64,000 nt of DNA. Origin: Phytoseiulus persimilis (taxonomy: Eukaryota > Arthropoda > Arachnida > Mesostigmata > Phytoseiidae). Position numbers and translations under genes: made by a program. Below the pieces are notes generated by a model. The model saw only the letters and a program-made list of their open reading frames with translations, did no database searches and was not told the origin of the DNA. The DNA lies in the NCBI GenBank assembly GCA_037576195.1, contig CM075104.1, positions 24,878,211 through 24,942,210 of the forward strand. Direction: 5' to 3'. Of this stretch, positions 12,701 through 24,057 are shown piece after piece (positions within the stretch are counted from its first letter, which is position 1; every line of letters begins with the position of its first letter).

Positions 12701-15700
12701 CCCCAACCGCGGTCGCTCGCTGAGCGAAGCGGTTTTCGAGAACCGCACCCAAACGTAGTGGCGGCAGCCTGGGGAGTTTCTCGAATTACCATGGATCACT
12801 CGCAAGGCCGAACTCTCGACCCGCAGAGCAGAGAGTGTAATTCGGTTGGTATAAGAGCGGTTCGATACGATTTGACTGAGGATTCCAATCCGAAGCCCGA
12901 CTTCCTCCGAATTTATCGTTTTCGTGGTAACGAGATTTCGAGCCTTTACTCGAAAGAGTTCACTGTGTCGATTTATCCAACCGAAGCCGTTCATTTAATC
13001 TTTCGCAAACAGAGCTGAACCTGAACAGAGATGATCTCGGAAGGGAATACTGCGATGGCGGAATCATGAACTTCCGAGTTCACTCCCGATTTCTCGGACA
13101 ACAGCGTCTCACTGCCAGCTTCGATCCCCGCTGGTCATTTATCAATTCGGTTTCGCGCCGAGTTTGGCAAGTGCAAGCCGGAGAATATTGGGTCGACTAT
13201 CCCTTGCCAGATATGACGAGGAACGAATTGTCCCTTCAGGGATTCCGTGTCGCGTGTCGGAGTTATTTTCGTTCATCATATTGTCCTGGTTTCGGTAATC
13301 CCCCCTGGCCACCTCCATGAAGGGTACGAGTGATGAGGCTACAAAAACCTACTAGTTCTCAACGCTGAGAGACGGAGGAATGTCCTGTCGGAGGACCAAG
13401 GCAGTGCCCTCGCGAGTCGAGGGGGATGAGAAAGCATCTTGCTACACTCCACCTATTCTCCCAGACACTAGATGTAGAGCGTTCAGGGCGAGGAAGTTTC
13501 CAGAGCACGAGTTGACTGCGCGGGATGGTTCAGAAGATGAACTTGTGTCTATTTCAGCGCCGTCGGATCTACCATCCTCCTCATTCGGGAAACCGGTGCC
13601 GTAACAACAGAATTCTTTGAGACGAAGCATCGGAACGATGCGGTCGCATGCGCATAATTCAGAAAGGTGCTCAGAGGATGGTTGAGGAGGGCGGTCGGAA
13701 GCCGAGTGCACTGGACGTCGGATCATCGATTTTTAACTTCAATGACCTTCTATTGTGATGCTTCATTCCAAACAAACATTTATCAAGAACAAGTTCGGAT
13801 GTTTCCGCACCGCGTGTCTCCGCTCTGTTTTCAATTCTCCGTCCCTCCTTCGTAATCTATGTTTCAGATCATTCCGAACAAGTAGAGTGAGAGATCGAGG
13901 GAAAAGGGATTCATGATGATCATAAGAGTGACCTCCTAGATTCTGGCGACGAATCCCGCGGTAACTGGCGGGAGAGATAATGCGAGCGCCTTTTATGCGG
14001 CCTGAGAGGAACGACTTCTCTCGGACTTGTCGGCTAACATGTTTATGGAGGGGTCTTCAGGCGCCTCTAGAAGCGACTATGTTTATTCTACGGAGCGCTT
14101 GCCAACAAATTAACACCCCGAAGCAGGATGAAGATGTGGTTTCTGAATTACGGATGATCCGATGCAAGAAATTCGGGTGCAACCTGCAAAGTAGGCTGAA
14201 ATTGAGTCGCCATTCAAACGAAGGACAAGTTAGGAGCGGATGACTCGTCGTTGAGAAGTCGTCGCAGAATCTTGCGAGGAAGCTTGTGCAAGCCTCACTC
14301 AATATTCGCCCACCGGTCAGGAGGTTCTCACGGGCTCTTTTGAGCTGCGATTTAAAAACTATTTCGGAACCTCACTCCAACCAATATCTCGAATCAGATG
14401 GGTCGGAAAAAAAATTCAAATATCCTCGTCCGACCAGCGCCTCGATCGTTCCCGCGTTGTTCCATCGCTCTTCCCGTCTCATTGTTTCCCTCTCTTCACT
14501 CAGGAGGTTTCCCAGTCTCAGGTTTCGGAATGCATCGTCTATCCGGCTCGAGATGCTGAGATTGATCTCTAGCCTTCAATTGCTCGCGAGTTGAAGTCAT
14601 CCGAGCGGCCTATTGAATTCAGCGCGTTCTTGTCCTCATCGCTCAATCATTCTCATATCTCCCTATGTTCTCTAGTTGAGCTTCACCTCATGGAAATTCC
14701 CGGCCGGAGTATAACCCGCCGAGACTCAAGCGAAGACATCAGCTGATGCCAGACAACGATGAATGCCGAAATACTCGCAAGTTCTGTGGATCGTGGGTTT
14801 GCGGCATGCCGCAAATGTCGGGAGAGGCAGTCTTCATCCGCTCAGCTAATGTGTGTTGGAATCCCCGTTCCGGGGCCGGAACTTTTGATATCGGAGGGAT
14901 TCCGGCCAGGGTTTGCGTTCAAGCAAACATTCGGCCGTCCGACGCGGAATCTTAGAACGGAAATCCAGTTCTAAAATAGGGGAAGCCTATTGTGGTCCCT
15001 GGACCTGTGTTTATCGTGGACACAAATATATATCCGCGATTGAGAGTTCTTAGGAGAGCTCCCCGGAATATAAACATTCGACATTTTCTGAGTGGATCAG
15101 CCAAAAGGAACTCGAACTTGTCTCCACAACAGGAGAAGCAATGGGTAGAGAGCGAGAAGCTGATAGTGAACGGCGGAAAAAGCGTTAATATCAAAATCAT
15201 GGAAATAGAAAGTTGAGCCGTGACCAACAAGACGAGAAATCCATCGAATCAACCTAACAGGCGGCCGCCCTGAATCTAGCGGACAGAGCAGGGGAAGAAC
15301 TAATTTCTAGCCTCGGTGGCAAGGACCATCATTTTCTGCGAGTCCCGTAGAAAACAACCCCCTTAAGCACGAATACAACCTTGACCAATGTCGGCTCGGA
15401 GGAAATCCGCAGTCCGCATTTGTAGGGGATATCGCACAGTTCACGATGACGCAGTCATCTTCATCTCCCGAACCATTCCCTAGGATAATAAGATCGAATA
15501 ATAACGCAAGCAAGAGAATACAGACGAATCGCGGCAATAAGGAACAATGACGCCGACGGGAAAACAGCATCAGTGGAAGACGAACACAACACCGGGAATC
15601 GTAACACTCTTCTGGGGGGAATGGGAACACAGATGGGAACACGAGAACCGGATCGAAGGGATATTGACAGATAAACTCACGAGAAACATCGAACCGTCTC

Positions 15701-17799
15701 ACCACGGGGAACGCGGAGAGTTCAACTTCCAGACAGCGCGAGCACTCAAAGGATAAGTCATTCCCAATCGAGTATTCATAAAATGAGCATGAAGCTGACC
15801 CCAACCTCCGTGGACTGCGGAGCAGGAGAAAGTGATACCACGGAGTGCATGGTTTCCAATCGCGAGGAAGTGACTCAACTCGGACCAGACTTGAGCGGAA
15901 ACCATCAGCAGACATCACGATATCTCGACACAGCGCATGCGAAACAGACATGCCCGATTCGGAAAAGGATACGAATACTCAGAGTTGGAACGCTCAGCCA
16001 AGCAGACGAAATGAACATTTATCCTCCTCAGAGACACTCTGACAAGCTCTCGAGGACCCCTCCCAAGCTCACAGTGCTTGCAAGTTGCTGCGGTGCATGA
16101 ATGCAATTTGTCACGCTAATCGTCTCCCCGGGGAGTTATCTTCGCGCCCCGACAGCTCGCCTGTCGCCGATCTTCCGCCGCAAGGGTGACCTCGATACTA
16201 AGAAACCGGAACTTGGCACTGATGCTCTTATCACGCGAAAGATCGAGATGTCTCAACCCGACCAATGCTATCGTACTTGGCAGCTTCGGCAGACCGGCGA
16301 CGGGAAGCTCGACCGGATCCCGCTGTCGCGATTTCGGATTTCGCCGTGGGGTTCCTCGCTCACATGGAGCGAGTATCAATGCCATGTCTACCCCGGAGAC
16401 GTCAATGTTCTTGGCGGAGTTTCTCAGCAGTGAGTTTTTGAAGAATTCGAATCCACCACTGACAGCATCTGCAAGTTCTCAGGCTGATCGAATCCCTGAG
16501 GATGAATGTGAATTCGGTTTCCCAAACGAGGGCACAGCGAACTGACCGTTGGTTAGTCAAAGTACTCCACTTGAGAATCTTTTGTGGACCACACGGATCG
16601 CAGCATTCCTAGGAAGGCTGCTCGGCCTTATTGATTCCGATTGCTCGGGAGGATGTACGGTCCAGCCCGCGATGGGATGCAGTTAGCTCTTTGGAGCAGC
16701 AGTCAAGACTTCATTCAAGCCCGCTCGGGGATATTGAACTCCTCATGCCGGGGATTTCTCCATCATCGTGCGGGGGGAATCGAGTACGACGCGCCTTTGT
16801 GCTGAGCCGATGAGGCATTCATCCGGGTTCTAGGTCAAGTTCTGCGGCACGTCTCCCGGTTTTACAAGGACAGCAGAACGGTCGACCTCAAAAGCTCCGT
16901 CGGGTCCCACACAGATGTTTCCCTGCCAAGTTCTGTTTCAGGTTTTGTGAGTTCTGCGTACTCGAAACTTGTTATCATAGCTACACTTGGAGTTCGGCAC
17001 TTTCAGGACCTCTTATTCGCCCATCATTTCCGCGAACGGCGCCTCAGCCGCCACGTTTAGAGAAGCAGATCTCATAGTTCTATTCAATTCAGATGGGTGG
17101 AGCCGTTTAGGCCTTCATTACTGTGAACGTTTTCCGTAGGACAATTGAGCCGGTGGATGTATATTTGGACCCTCTTGAGCGAGCCCAGCTCTATAAAGAA
17201 GCCCATGCAGAGGATCCATGATGAGATCAGTTGAAGAGCACAACTTCACCGCAACGGATGAGCGAGCCGCGGTCCCGTATTCAAGCGTTAAGCGAAGGCC
17301 TGGGCCCTACTAAGAGAGCCGACCGGATAGTGTTCGATGCCAATTTGCTCGAACATTTTTCGGTTCAGACTCTATGATCCCGACACTGAACTTGATCCAA
17401 CTCTCGGAGCTTTCCAAAGCGATTGAGCTTGTGGCTAGGATTGCAGAGATCTCCTCTCGGCTAACGCCATGACTTCAACGTGCAGCAAAGACCCTCCTAA
17501 TTCCAGACGCACATCAAGGCCACGGCTATCCTTTGCTGAGCCGACAAATGGCCACGGCCATGGACGCTGGGCCTGTCCTGCTGTTCTGCGTACATTTTTT
17601 GCGCTCCTCTACGGCTAAAAAACAGCGAATTATAGAGCAAAGGAGGCTGACAGCAAGAATGTTTTGGAAGGCGGCGGCGCGCTTTAGTTGCTAACAAGCG
17701 AGGAAGCCGACGAGACCGGCGGGAAAAATGCGGCATAGGAATATGCGTTTAAATTGGATTAGAGATTTTCTGCTGAGACCAGATGCTGTTGCGCAGCGA
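9767..17799. other. Gene desert, nothing identified
   Basis: No gene, domain or long repeat is recognisable on either strand. The longest frames, such as minus 15,307-15,951 and plus 15,783-16,100, overlap on opposite strands and have no family motif. Splice-like sites occur, for example a GTAAGT on the minus strand near 11,130, but I could not build a convincing chain of exons. Confidence 0.55.
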
Positions 17800-18250
17800 G
17801 CCTGATGAATAGAGCCTGCTAAGACCGCGAGTTGTTAGCGGCCCTGCAGCGGCCTGGTGGGCGAGCTGCGACCGGGCTGTTTTGAAGACCCGGCGCGCCG
17901 CGGCGTGGTTTGACCGCGAACGGAACAACGCGCCCGTGTACTCGACTCGTCCGTCGTTGTCGCTCACACAATCTAGATTTGCGTAATGGAAAGTCAGTTT
18001 GCCGCAGTGGAGCATGTCCCGCATCGGAATGCGATGTAACAAAAAGCCCCACAGTGCCCCGCTTTCGGGTCCGATTTGCCCCGGACGGGGCAGACCTCAG
18101 GCCCGGTCCAGCGTCAGATGGAACGGGTGCCCCCCTCGCTCCGTGCTCAGAGTCAACTGTCCGGCCGAACAAACTCTCGAACCGTTTTGAACGAGAGGAA
18201 TCTTCTGTTTCGCTCGTAACGGCGCCAGCGGAATGGAATGGTCGCTGACG
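17800..18250. other. GC-rich patch of unknown nature
   Basis: By eye this stretch is clearly richer in G and C than its flanks, and long stop-poor frames occur on both strands. They span 153 codons on minus 17,819-18,280, 97 codons on minus 17,749-18,042, and 112 codons on plus 17,910-18,248. Low stop-codon frequency is expected from the composition alone, and none of the three translations has a motif I know. It could be a CpG-rich regulatory region, a fragment of a foreign or mobile sequence, or a decayed gene. Confidence 0.35.
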
Positions 18251-20708
18251 ACGCCGTTTCGGTCGTATCGAATCTCTCATTAGGCCCCATAATTAAACTT
18301 CAGGAGCAGCTTCGAACAGTCATTTCAATTCAGGCAATGATTAAATTGGAGAGCAATCGACGATCCGCTCCGACCGTTTCCGCCAGCCTTTAAATGACAA
18401 AGTTCGAAAGCACTATCTCGCTCCGAGTTCATCGTTCTGATTGTGTTCGTTCGGCTCGGCGCCGCACGCGGTATCAAGTCTCCGCGCTTCGATGTGGCTT
18501 GTCATCGGCTAGGCTCAACCTCAGGCACAAGTATCGATTAGCAGTGAACCAGAATTGAAAATTCTTAGAGCGTTTTTGCGAGGCGCGTATTCTGATGCCT
18601 CCTCTCTCAATGAGTTCATTACTAGAGCCCGGAGTTGGGTGATTTTCGTAAGGCGATTGATGGAAGAATTTCGCCCGACTACCAGTCATAGCAGTGGATA
18701 ATCGCACCACGCTGACGGCGAATAAATCTTTGCTTGTTTATTGCACATGATTACTGCTCGTGTTGTTGGGGGGACCTGCTGTTCCCTGGAAATGTGGCGA
18801 GTTGTGAGTGCTTTACGGATGCACTCAAATAAATATTTGATACGTGCTCCCGGGGCTGCGAATCCGCTTAAGCTGCAGGGCAAAGACGACGGCAATGTTT
18901 GAAGACGCCGAGACATCCGACTTTCTCGTCGCTCCCATAGGGGGACTGTGGGTCCATACTAAGTGCGCGCGAAGACTGAATGCGTGCACGGGGTTAACAT
19001 GAACCGGCGGAGAACAACGGAGCCGAGATGAGTGATTGGCTACCCAACTGTTTCCCCAGCACAGGTTACTAGTTACGTGTGGATATTCCATATCAGTAGC
19101 TCAAGGGGCTTTATCACGGCTCGGGTCCTCTCTTATCTACCGCCACCCATCTGCTCAGAACTCAGAACGAACGATGCAGTGGCCAATTGGCTCATACGAG
19201 CAGCTGAATCCCGGCATCACAGCGCCGGCAGAACGAGAATGTTTCAAAAATGGGCGTCGATTGAGTATTTTCCGAGAGTCCCCCCTGCAGGCTGGAAAAA
19301 TGTTCCAAAACATCTCGTTCCGGGTCTGCCCTCCCGAAGACTCGACAAATTTGAGATTTTCTAGCGGAAGCTGTGGGGCGGTTATACACAGTCAGCTGCA
19401 CAGGTGACTGTCTTATTTTCTCGCCTATGAGGCACCCCTGTCGTTTACTTTGAAGCTCTCTGAAACCCTCTTGTGGGCGAACGGGGCCTTCAGCGTCTCG
19501 TCCAGGAGCCGGTTTAAGATTGCCGGCCATGCACGTCCTCAACGACGAAAATATGGGCAGTTTCAAATCTCGCGTCCGGCGTACGCCTTCGTTGAAGAGA
19601 AGCTCTCCCAGGACTCAGTGATAGGAGTGTGACAGGATGCACCAACTCAATTGTTGCTCGAATTCGGTGTCTAGCTGGGAACAATGATTTTGCTGCGAGG
19701 GAATACGTGATGGTTAGAAACTTCGCTCGAAGAGTGTAAGTTGTTGTCAAGTTTGTCGCGGGGAACAGAGTGAGCTCCGCTTAGAATAGTTGACTAACCA
19801 ATGTGGTAATTATTGGAAAATTGAATCTATCGACACAATTTCGACCTCAGCATGGGGCTTCGTTATACAAATGCTTTCATATCCGGAGAATAGGCCCGAA
19901 CGGGTATTCATATCGGAGTATCATTCAGAAAATGGAGAAATTGTTGAAAATGACGTCGAATTCCAATAATGCGTCAATTCGCTAAACTCCATCCGTTCCC
20001 TATGGCCCCGGCCCGCATCGCGTTGGATACTCACTTGGTCCGCAGTGTTTTGGTCTTGCAGGGAGCACTGTAAAGGAAATGAATCAGAGAATCCGATTCG
20101 ACCTCGTAGGCCCATTGGTTTCCGAGATTCTGAGCCGAATGCTCCCGTTTCCCACGGGGACCCGCTTTGACAACCCTTTCAATTTGAGTCAATGAGAAGC
20201 ACTGGAACTTTGAGAATCGACTAAATCTCATCTACCTAATTCGACTTCGAAGGACTACAATCATCTTTCCCTAGAGTGGGTTCTCCGAGAAGTATGAGTT
20301 CCATGTGAATGAGTCTTGTATAGGAAGTCTCAGAAACGAAGTCGATGAAGTTGACGGCGAAACTGAAATCGAGTTCGGTGTTCTGAGAGAATTTTTCATA
20401 ATTTTGTCGTATGAACATTAAATTCACTCAGAGATGTCAGAGGGAATTTATTGACATCACATTTATATCTTCTTCGCGGGTGGAACTTCGACGATCGTCA
20501 TCAGTCATCAGCTATACTCCAGCTGTGGAACCCTGAAAAGCGTTCCGAACGGGGAGACGCTCGTCGGATTCCACAGTCAACTCATTCGCCGACAAGACGC
20601 CTTGTGCAGCTGTCGACCCCGAACGGCTCTGAAAGCTGAGAGTCGCCGGATTGAGGTATTTCACGTCGGGAACCAGATCCGATCATTAGCACCCGATTTG
20701 GGAATCCG
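18251..20708. other. Gene-free stretch
   Basis: I see nothing in it beyond short overlapping frames without motifs. Confidence 0.55.
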
Positions 20709-20807
20709 GCGGCGAAATACATGATTCGCCGCAGGTCAGTCAAAGAGTCCGTGCCGATTTTTGCATTCGATTTCGGGTGAAAATCGGCGCGGACTCTTTG
20801 ACTGACC
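20709..20807. repeat. Two back-to-back hairpins, the second nearly perfect (28-bp stem)
   Basis: The first hairpin has 8-bp arms GCGGCGAA (20,709-20,716) and TTCGCCGC (20,725-20,732) with an 8-base loop. One base later a second hairpin begins, with arms at 20,734-20,761 and 20,780-20,807 and an 18-base loop. The 28-base arms match at 27 positions. The single mismatch would be a G:U wobble in the plus-strand transcript. Arm ends are sharp, with no pairing outside. The size fits a small-RNA precursor or the collapsed terminal repeats of a tiny element. No target-site duplication is visible. Confidence 0.75.
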
Positions 20808-23301
20808 GAATATCTGAATCTGTCGAGGGGTGAACGTTTTCAGCATCTGAACGAACGTGGGAACAGCCATGGTGTGGGTACTGCACGAAGACAAGACCAT
20901 GAAATGACCATGAAACAGTTGTCTCCTTGGCTCAGTATCTGCTCATATTCGAGTGAAGCTTTCGCTTCCGGAGCCTTCATAATCCATGGGTCAGGGGACT
21001 ACTCTAACATCTCTCTACTCTCTGTGCCGCGCCTTCATTGAAGTATCCCGAGGGACTCTCATCATTCTGAAGTGTCGAGAACTCAAGTGGGGCTTTGTTG
21101 TCCCGCATCCATCCTTCGGCTGGAGGTCGGTACCTATGGACAGGTCCAGCCTCCGGGCAAATGGCGATGGCCGTGGCAACTCTCCATCCAGAGAACGAGG
21201 ATACATGGAAAACGCAGGATAGTTCGGACGAAACTTTTCGCTTGCAGACGCTCTTCGCAGGATTTCGAGGAGATGGATATGAGACACCAACGAGATCTTT
21301 CGCGATGTCAATCAGAGCCTCAGCCTGCAATCAGACAAAGGAGGAATTGGTGTTCCATGGGGAGTCTGCAATCACAGAAATCCTGGTTTCTCTGCCAGTT
21401 CTGATAACCACAATTTGACGCGTTTGCGCCTCTTGTCGTCGGGCGTTCCTGTAGAGAAGTCGGGAATCACCACCGCGAACGAAGAACAAGCTAATCGGGT
21501 TGAGAACTGATTTTCTCCAGTCATCTCAGCACTTTAGACATTCGAGTTCGATAGGGACCTTTGATCAATTAGCTAGTTATGAAAGGAGGTGGCGCTGACA
21601 ACGAAACGCTAATCTTCTCCGCTAAGAACCTGAGCGAACAAAGTGAAGACGCCCCGGGCGGCCTTTCTTTTACCCCCGCTTCCTCCCGCCATTCAAGAGG
21701 GCTGCACTGCGTCTGGTCCTGTGAACGATGGATCGATACGAGGACGCATGCGTGGACAACTTGTCTGGCTGCAAGAAACGATCCACACAGCTCGTTCACA
21801 CTTTCGAGTGGGTCAAGTGAGCGGGGCTATTAACCTCAATTATGGAAGCACGATGCTAAGCACAGATTGAGGTTGCCGATTTCACGGATTCCAGGGACGG
21901 TCTTGGAATCTGTTGCCGAGTACTGAATAATCTGTGGCTCGGCTAAATTAACCGGATAATGATGGTGCCGATGCCTCCGCTGATGATCCGGGATAGAGAG
22001 CACTTTCCCTAGGGCCTGGTGACAGCGGACCTGAAGACTGTTCGTATGAAACAGGCGCTCCAGAGAAACGGGGAGTTTTGAAGACAGAACTCTCGCGTTG
22101 ATTCTAGAATGACGGGAGCTCTCATTAGATCTAGCGTTGGTTTCCTGTAAGCACGAGACCTAATTTTTCCCGAACTCCGCCAATGACTGAGTTCGTTGTC
22201 TGTCGTAGAGCATCCTGACTGTCATTCCACCCTCTGGCGACAGTGATTAGGTACTTCAAAGCAGTGACCGGGAAGGAGAAGTGAGACAAGAGGGAGGGGA
22301 GAAAGGGGAAACATGCGCAAATAATGTTTTGAACATGAGTTCAAAATAAATTATTTTCCTTCCTGAAATTTGAGCCTAAAATAATAGCCTGTGAATTAAT
22401 GAGCCAGTGATAACAAGAGGCTTGGAGGAGTTTTCCGGAAGATCTTAGTCTGCTCATGACGTGAGACGGAACTTTCGGAGCTGGATGTGGGAATGAGTCT
22501 CGTCTCGAGGAGCTCAACTACGAGAACGAAATCTCTGTCGTGACGAAACTCCTACAGCTAACAAGACGGAGCTGATGAGAGAGATTTTCTCGCCCCGAAA
22601 AAGTACAAAGACCCACTAAGCGTCTCTCTTTCATCGGGAGAATCTCGAGCTTATCTGACAGTCTTTGAGAAGCGCATCCGTCTATCGCTCCTGATATGAG
22701 CCATCGCCGGCGTCTCTGCGATGGATATTAGACGGTCGATGAGATTTCACCCTATCCACGCCTAATCCACACGTCAGCGTGAAGACGAGGAGCGACACTT
22801 ATAAACTTCCGCACTGGCCTGTAGGACGAATCTTGGTGTACTCCCGTCGTGTCTCTGCCTTCCGGGATGCTGCTCGAGACTATTCGCTCTTTAACGCCGG
22901 AAGGGAGGACGAGTTCTGAGTTTTTGCAGCGCTTAGATAGCAAAGCTGCTCCTGGCTAGTTTTTGCGATTGCGTAGACCCGAAGATCCCGTTTTCGTCAA
23001 GTTTATTACTTCACTCTCCTTCCCGGAACGATTCTTCCCGAAGGTGCGATTCGAAACTGAACGCAACAATCTCGGTGAATCAACCCGATGACAGTGCTGC
23101 GATGATGTGATGGAAAACTGAATGACGACAAGGGTCTCCGACTGGCCGTCATTGGCCAAGCGCCCACACGCGATTACTCAACACGCCTTCGGGTCATGAA
23201 GAGAGTATTTCCCAGATTCGGATTGGAGAGGGAGGCAAGCTCACTCATTTCACGAGATTTCCAGCTCATTCATGAGGATCGAAGCCCGTCAGTGACCGGC
23301 A
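20808..23301. other. Gene-free stretch
   Basis: No supported gene. On the minus strand at about 21,315 there is a good-looking acceptor (pyrimidine tract followed by TTGCAG) leading into an open frame beginning AEALIDIAKDLVGVSYP. I found no partner exon or family, so it is not called. Confidence 0.5.
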
Positions 23302-24057
23302 TCAATCACGTTCGTCTGTATGCTCTGTTCGAATCCTCGTCCAGACTCGGACCAAGATCTGGATCCGCTGGGTCGAAACGGGACAGGGGTTTGGTTTTGT
23401 GAGGAGTCGTTCAGATGTAGGGACCGCTTGATAGTGCGGAGAAGATGGTCCCGCATGCGATTCAGACTCTGAGTCTTCATTATCAGATTCCCCAATCCTG
23501 ATCTTTCGGACGTCGCCACAGCTGTTTCCAGAGATAATGAGGTTGACGTTCAGCTGTTTCTCGAGAAGACAGAGAACCTGGTGCAAGGAGGGGAGGCGCA
23601 AGCAATTTAATTTCGCGACGGCTTGACGGCGGACAGATTCGACGAACATCCGCAACGGATCGAGATTTTCTCGAAGCCCTAAAAGCCGCGAGAATCCGAA
23701 TTCTCCACGGGGAAACGATGCCAGGCGCCGCTCATCAGAAGTCACGAATATCTCATCGCTCTTCCTGTAACCGAAGGAATCAATGAGCGATATAACTGAG
23801 AATCCCTGTCTTGGAAGAGCACGTGCTCGCAAACGTGCCCGTAGTTCTCCCAAGATTCGGTCGTCCGCCAAGCGTGCTTGCGCCAGGTTGAGACAGTGAC
23901 CCGTGCAATGAAAAGCTTGGGGCATAACTTCCTCCACCTCAGCTGGAACTCTTTCATTGAGTCCGCTTATAGAGCTGCCATTGTCGCATAACAGACAAAA
24001 ATGGGGTTCTAGGTGGACGAAAGCATTTGAGACCCATGTCAGACTCTTTTCATACAT
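23302..24057 (-). pseudogene. hAT-like transposase remnant (DUF4371/ZMYM-type fragment)
   Basis: This is a 251-codon open frame. Near its N-terminus it carries a DNGSSISG motif (about residues 25-32), then a proline-containing stretch leading to FHCTGHCLNLA (about residues 49-59). In hAT-family transposases of the DUF4371 or zinc-finger-MYM type, the RNase H-like core has the same order: a D-G-A/S-x-x-x-G block followed about 25 residues later by an H-C-x-x-H-x-L-N-L block. That order is what I recognise. The frame starts directly after a stop codon, lacks the upstream BED/TTF finger and first catalytic region, and has no recognisable C-terminal dimerisation domain. It is therefore a fragment. 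The tail is acidic and serine-rich (SDNEDSESES), which may be non-homologous read-through. No terminal inverted repeats were found. It might be a domesticated exon, but relic is more likely. Confidence 0.45.

Noticed and set aside
15307-15951. 214-codon minus-strand frame with a hydrophobic stretch
   Set aside because: Open frames also fill the plus strand of the same segment, and neither has family motifs or splice partners.
21004-21320. Minus-strand exon-like frame after a strong TTGCAG acceptor
   Set aside because: No donor-linked partner exon, no family and three overlapping open frames. The acceptor alone is not enough.
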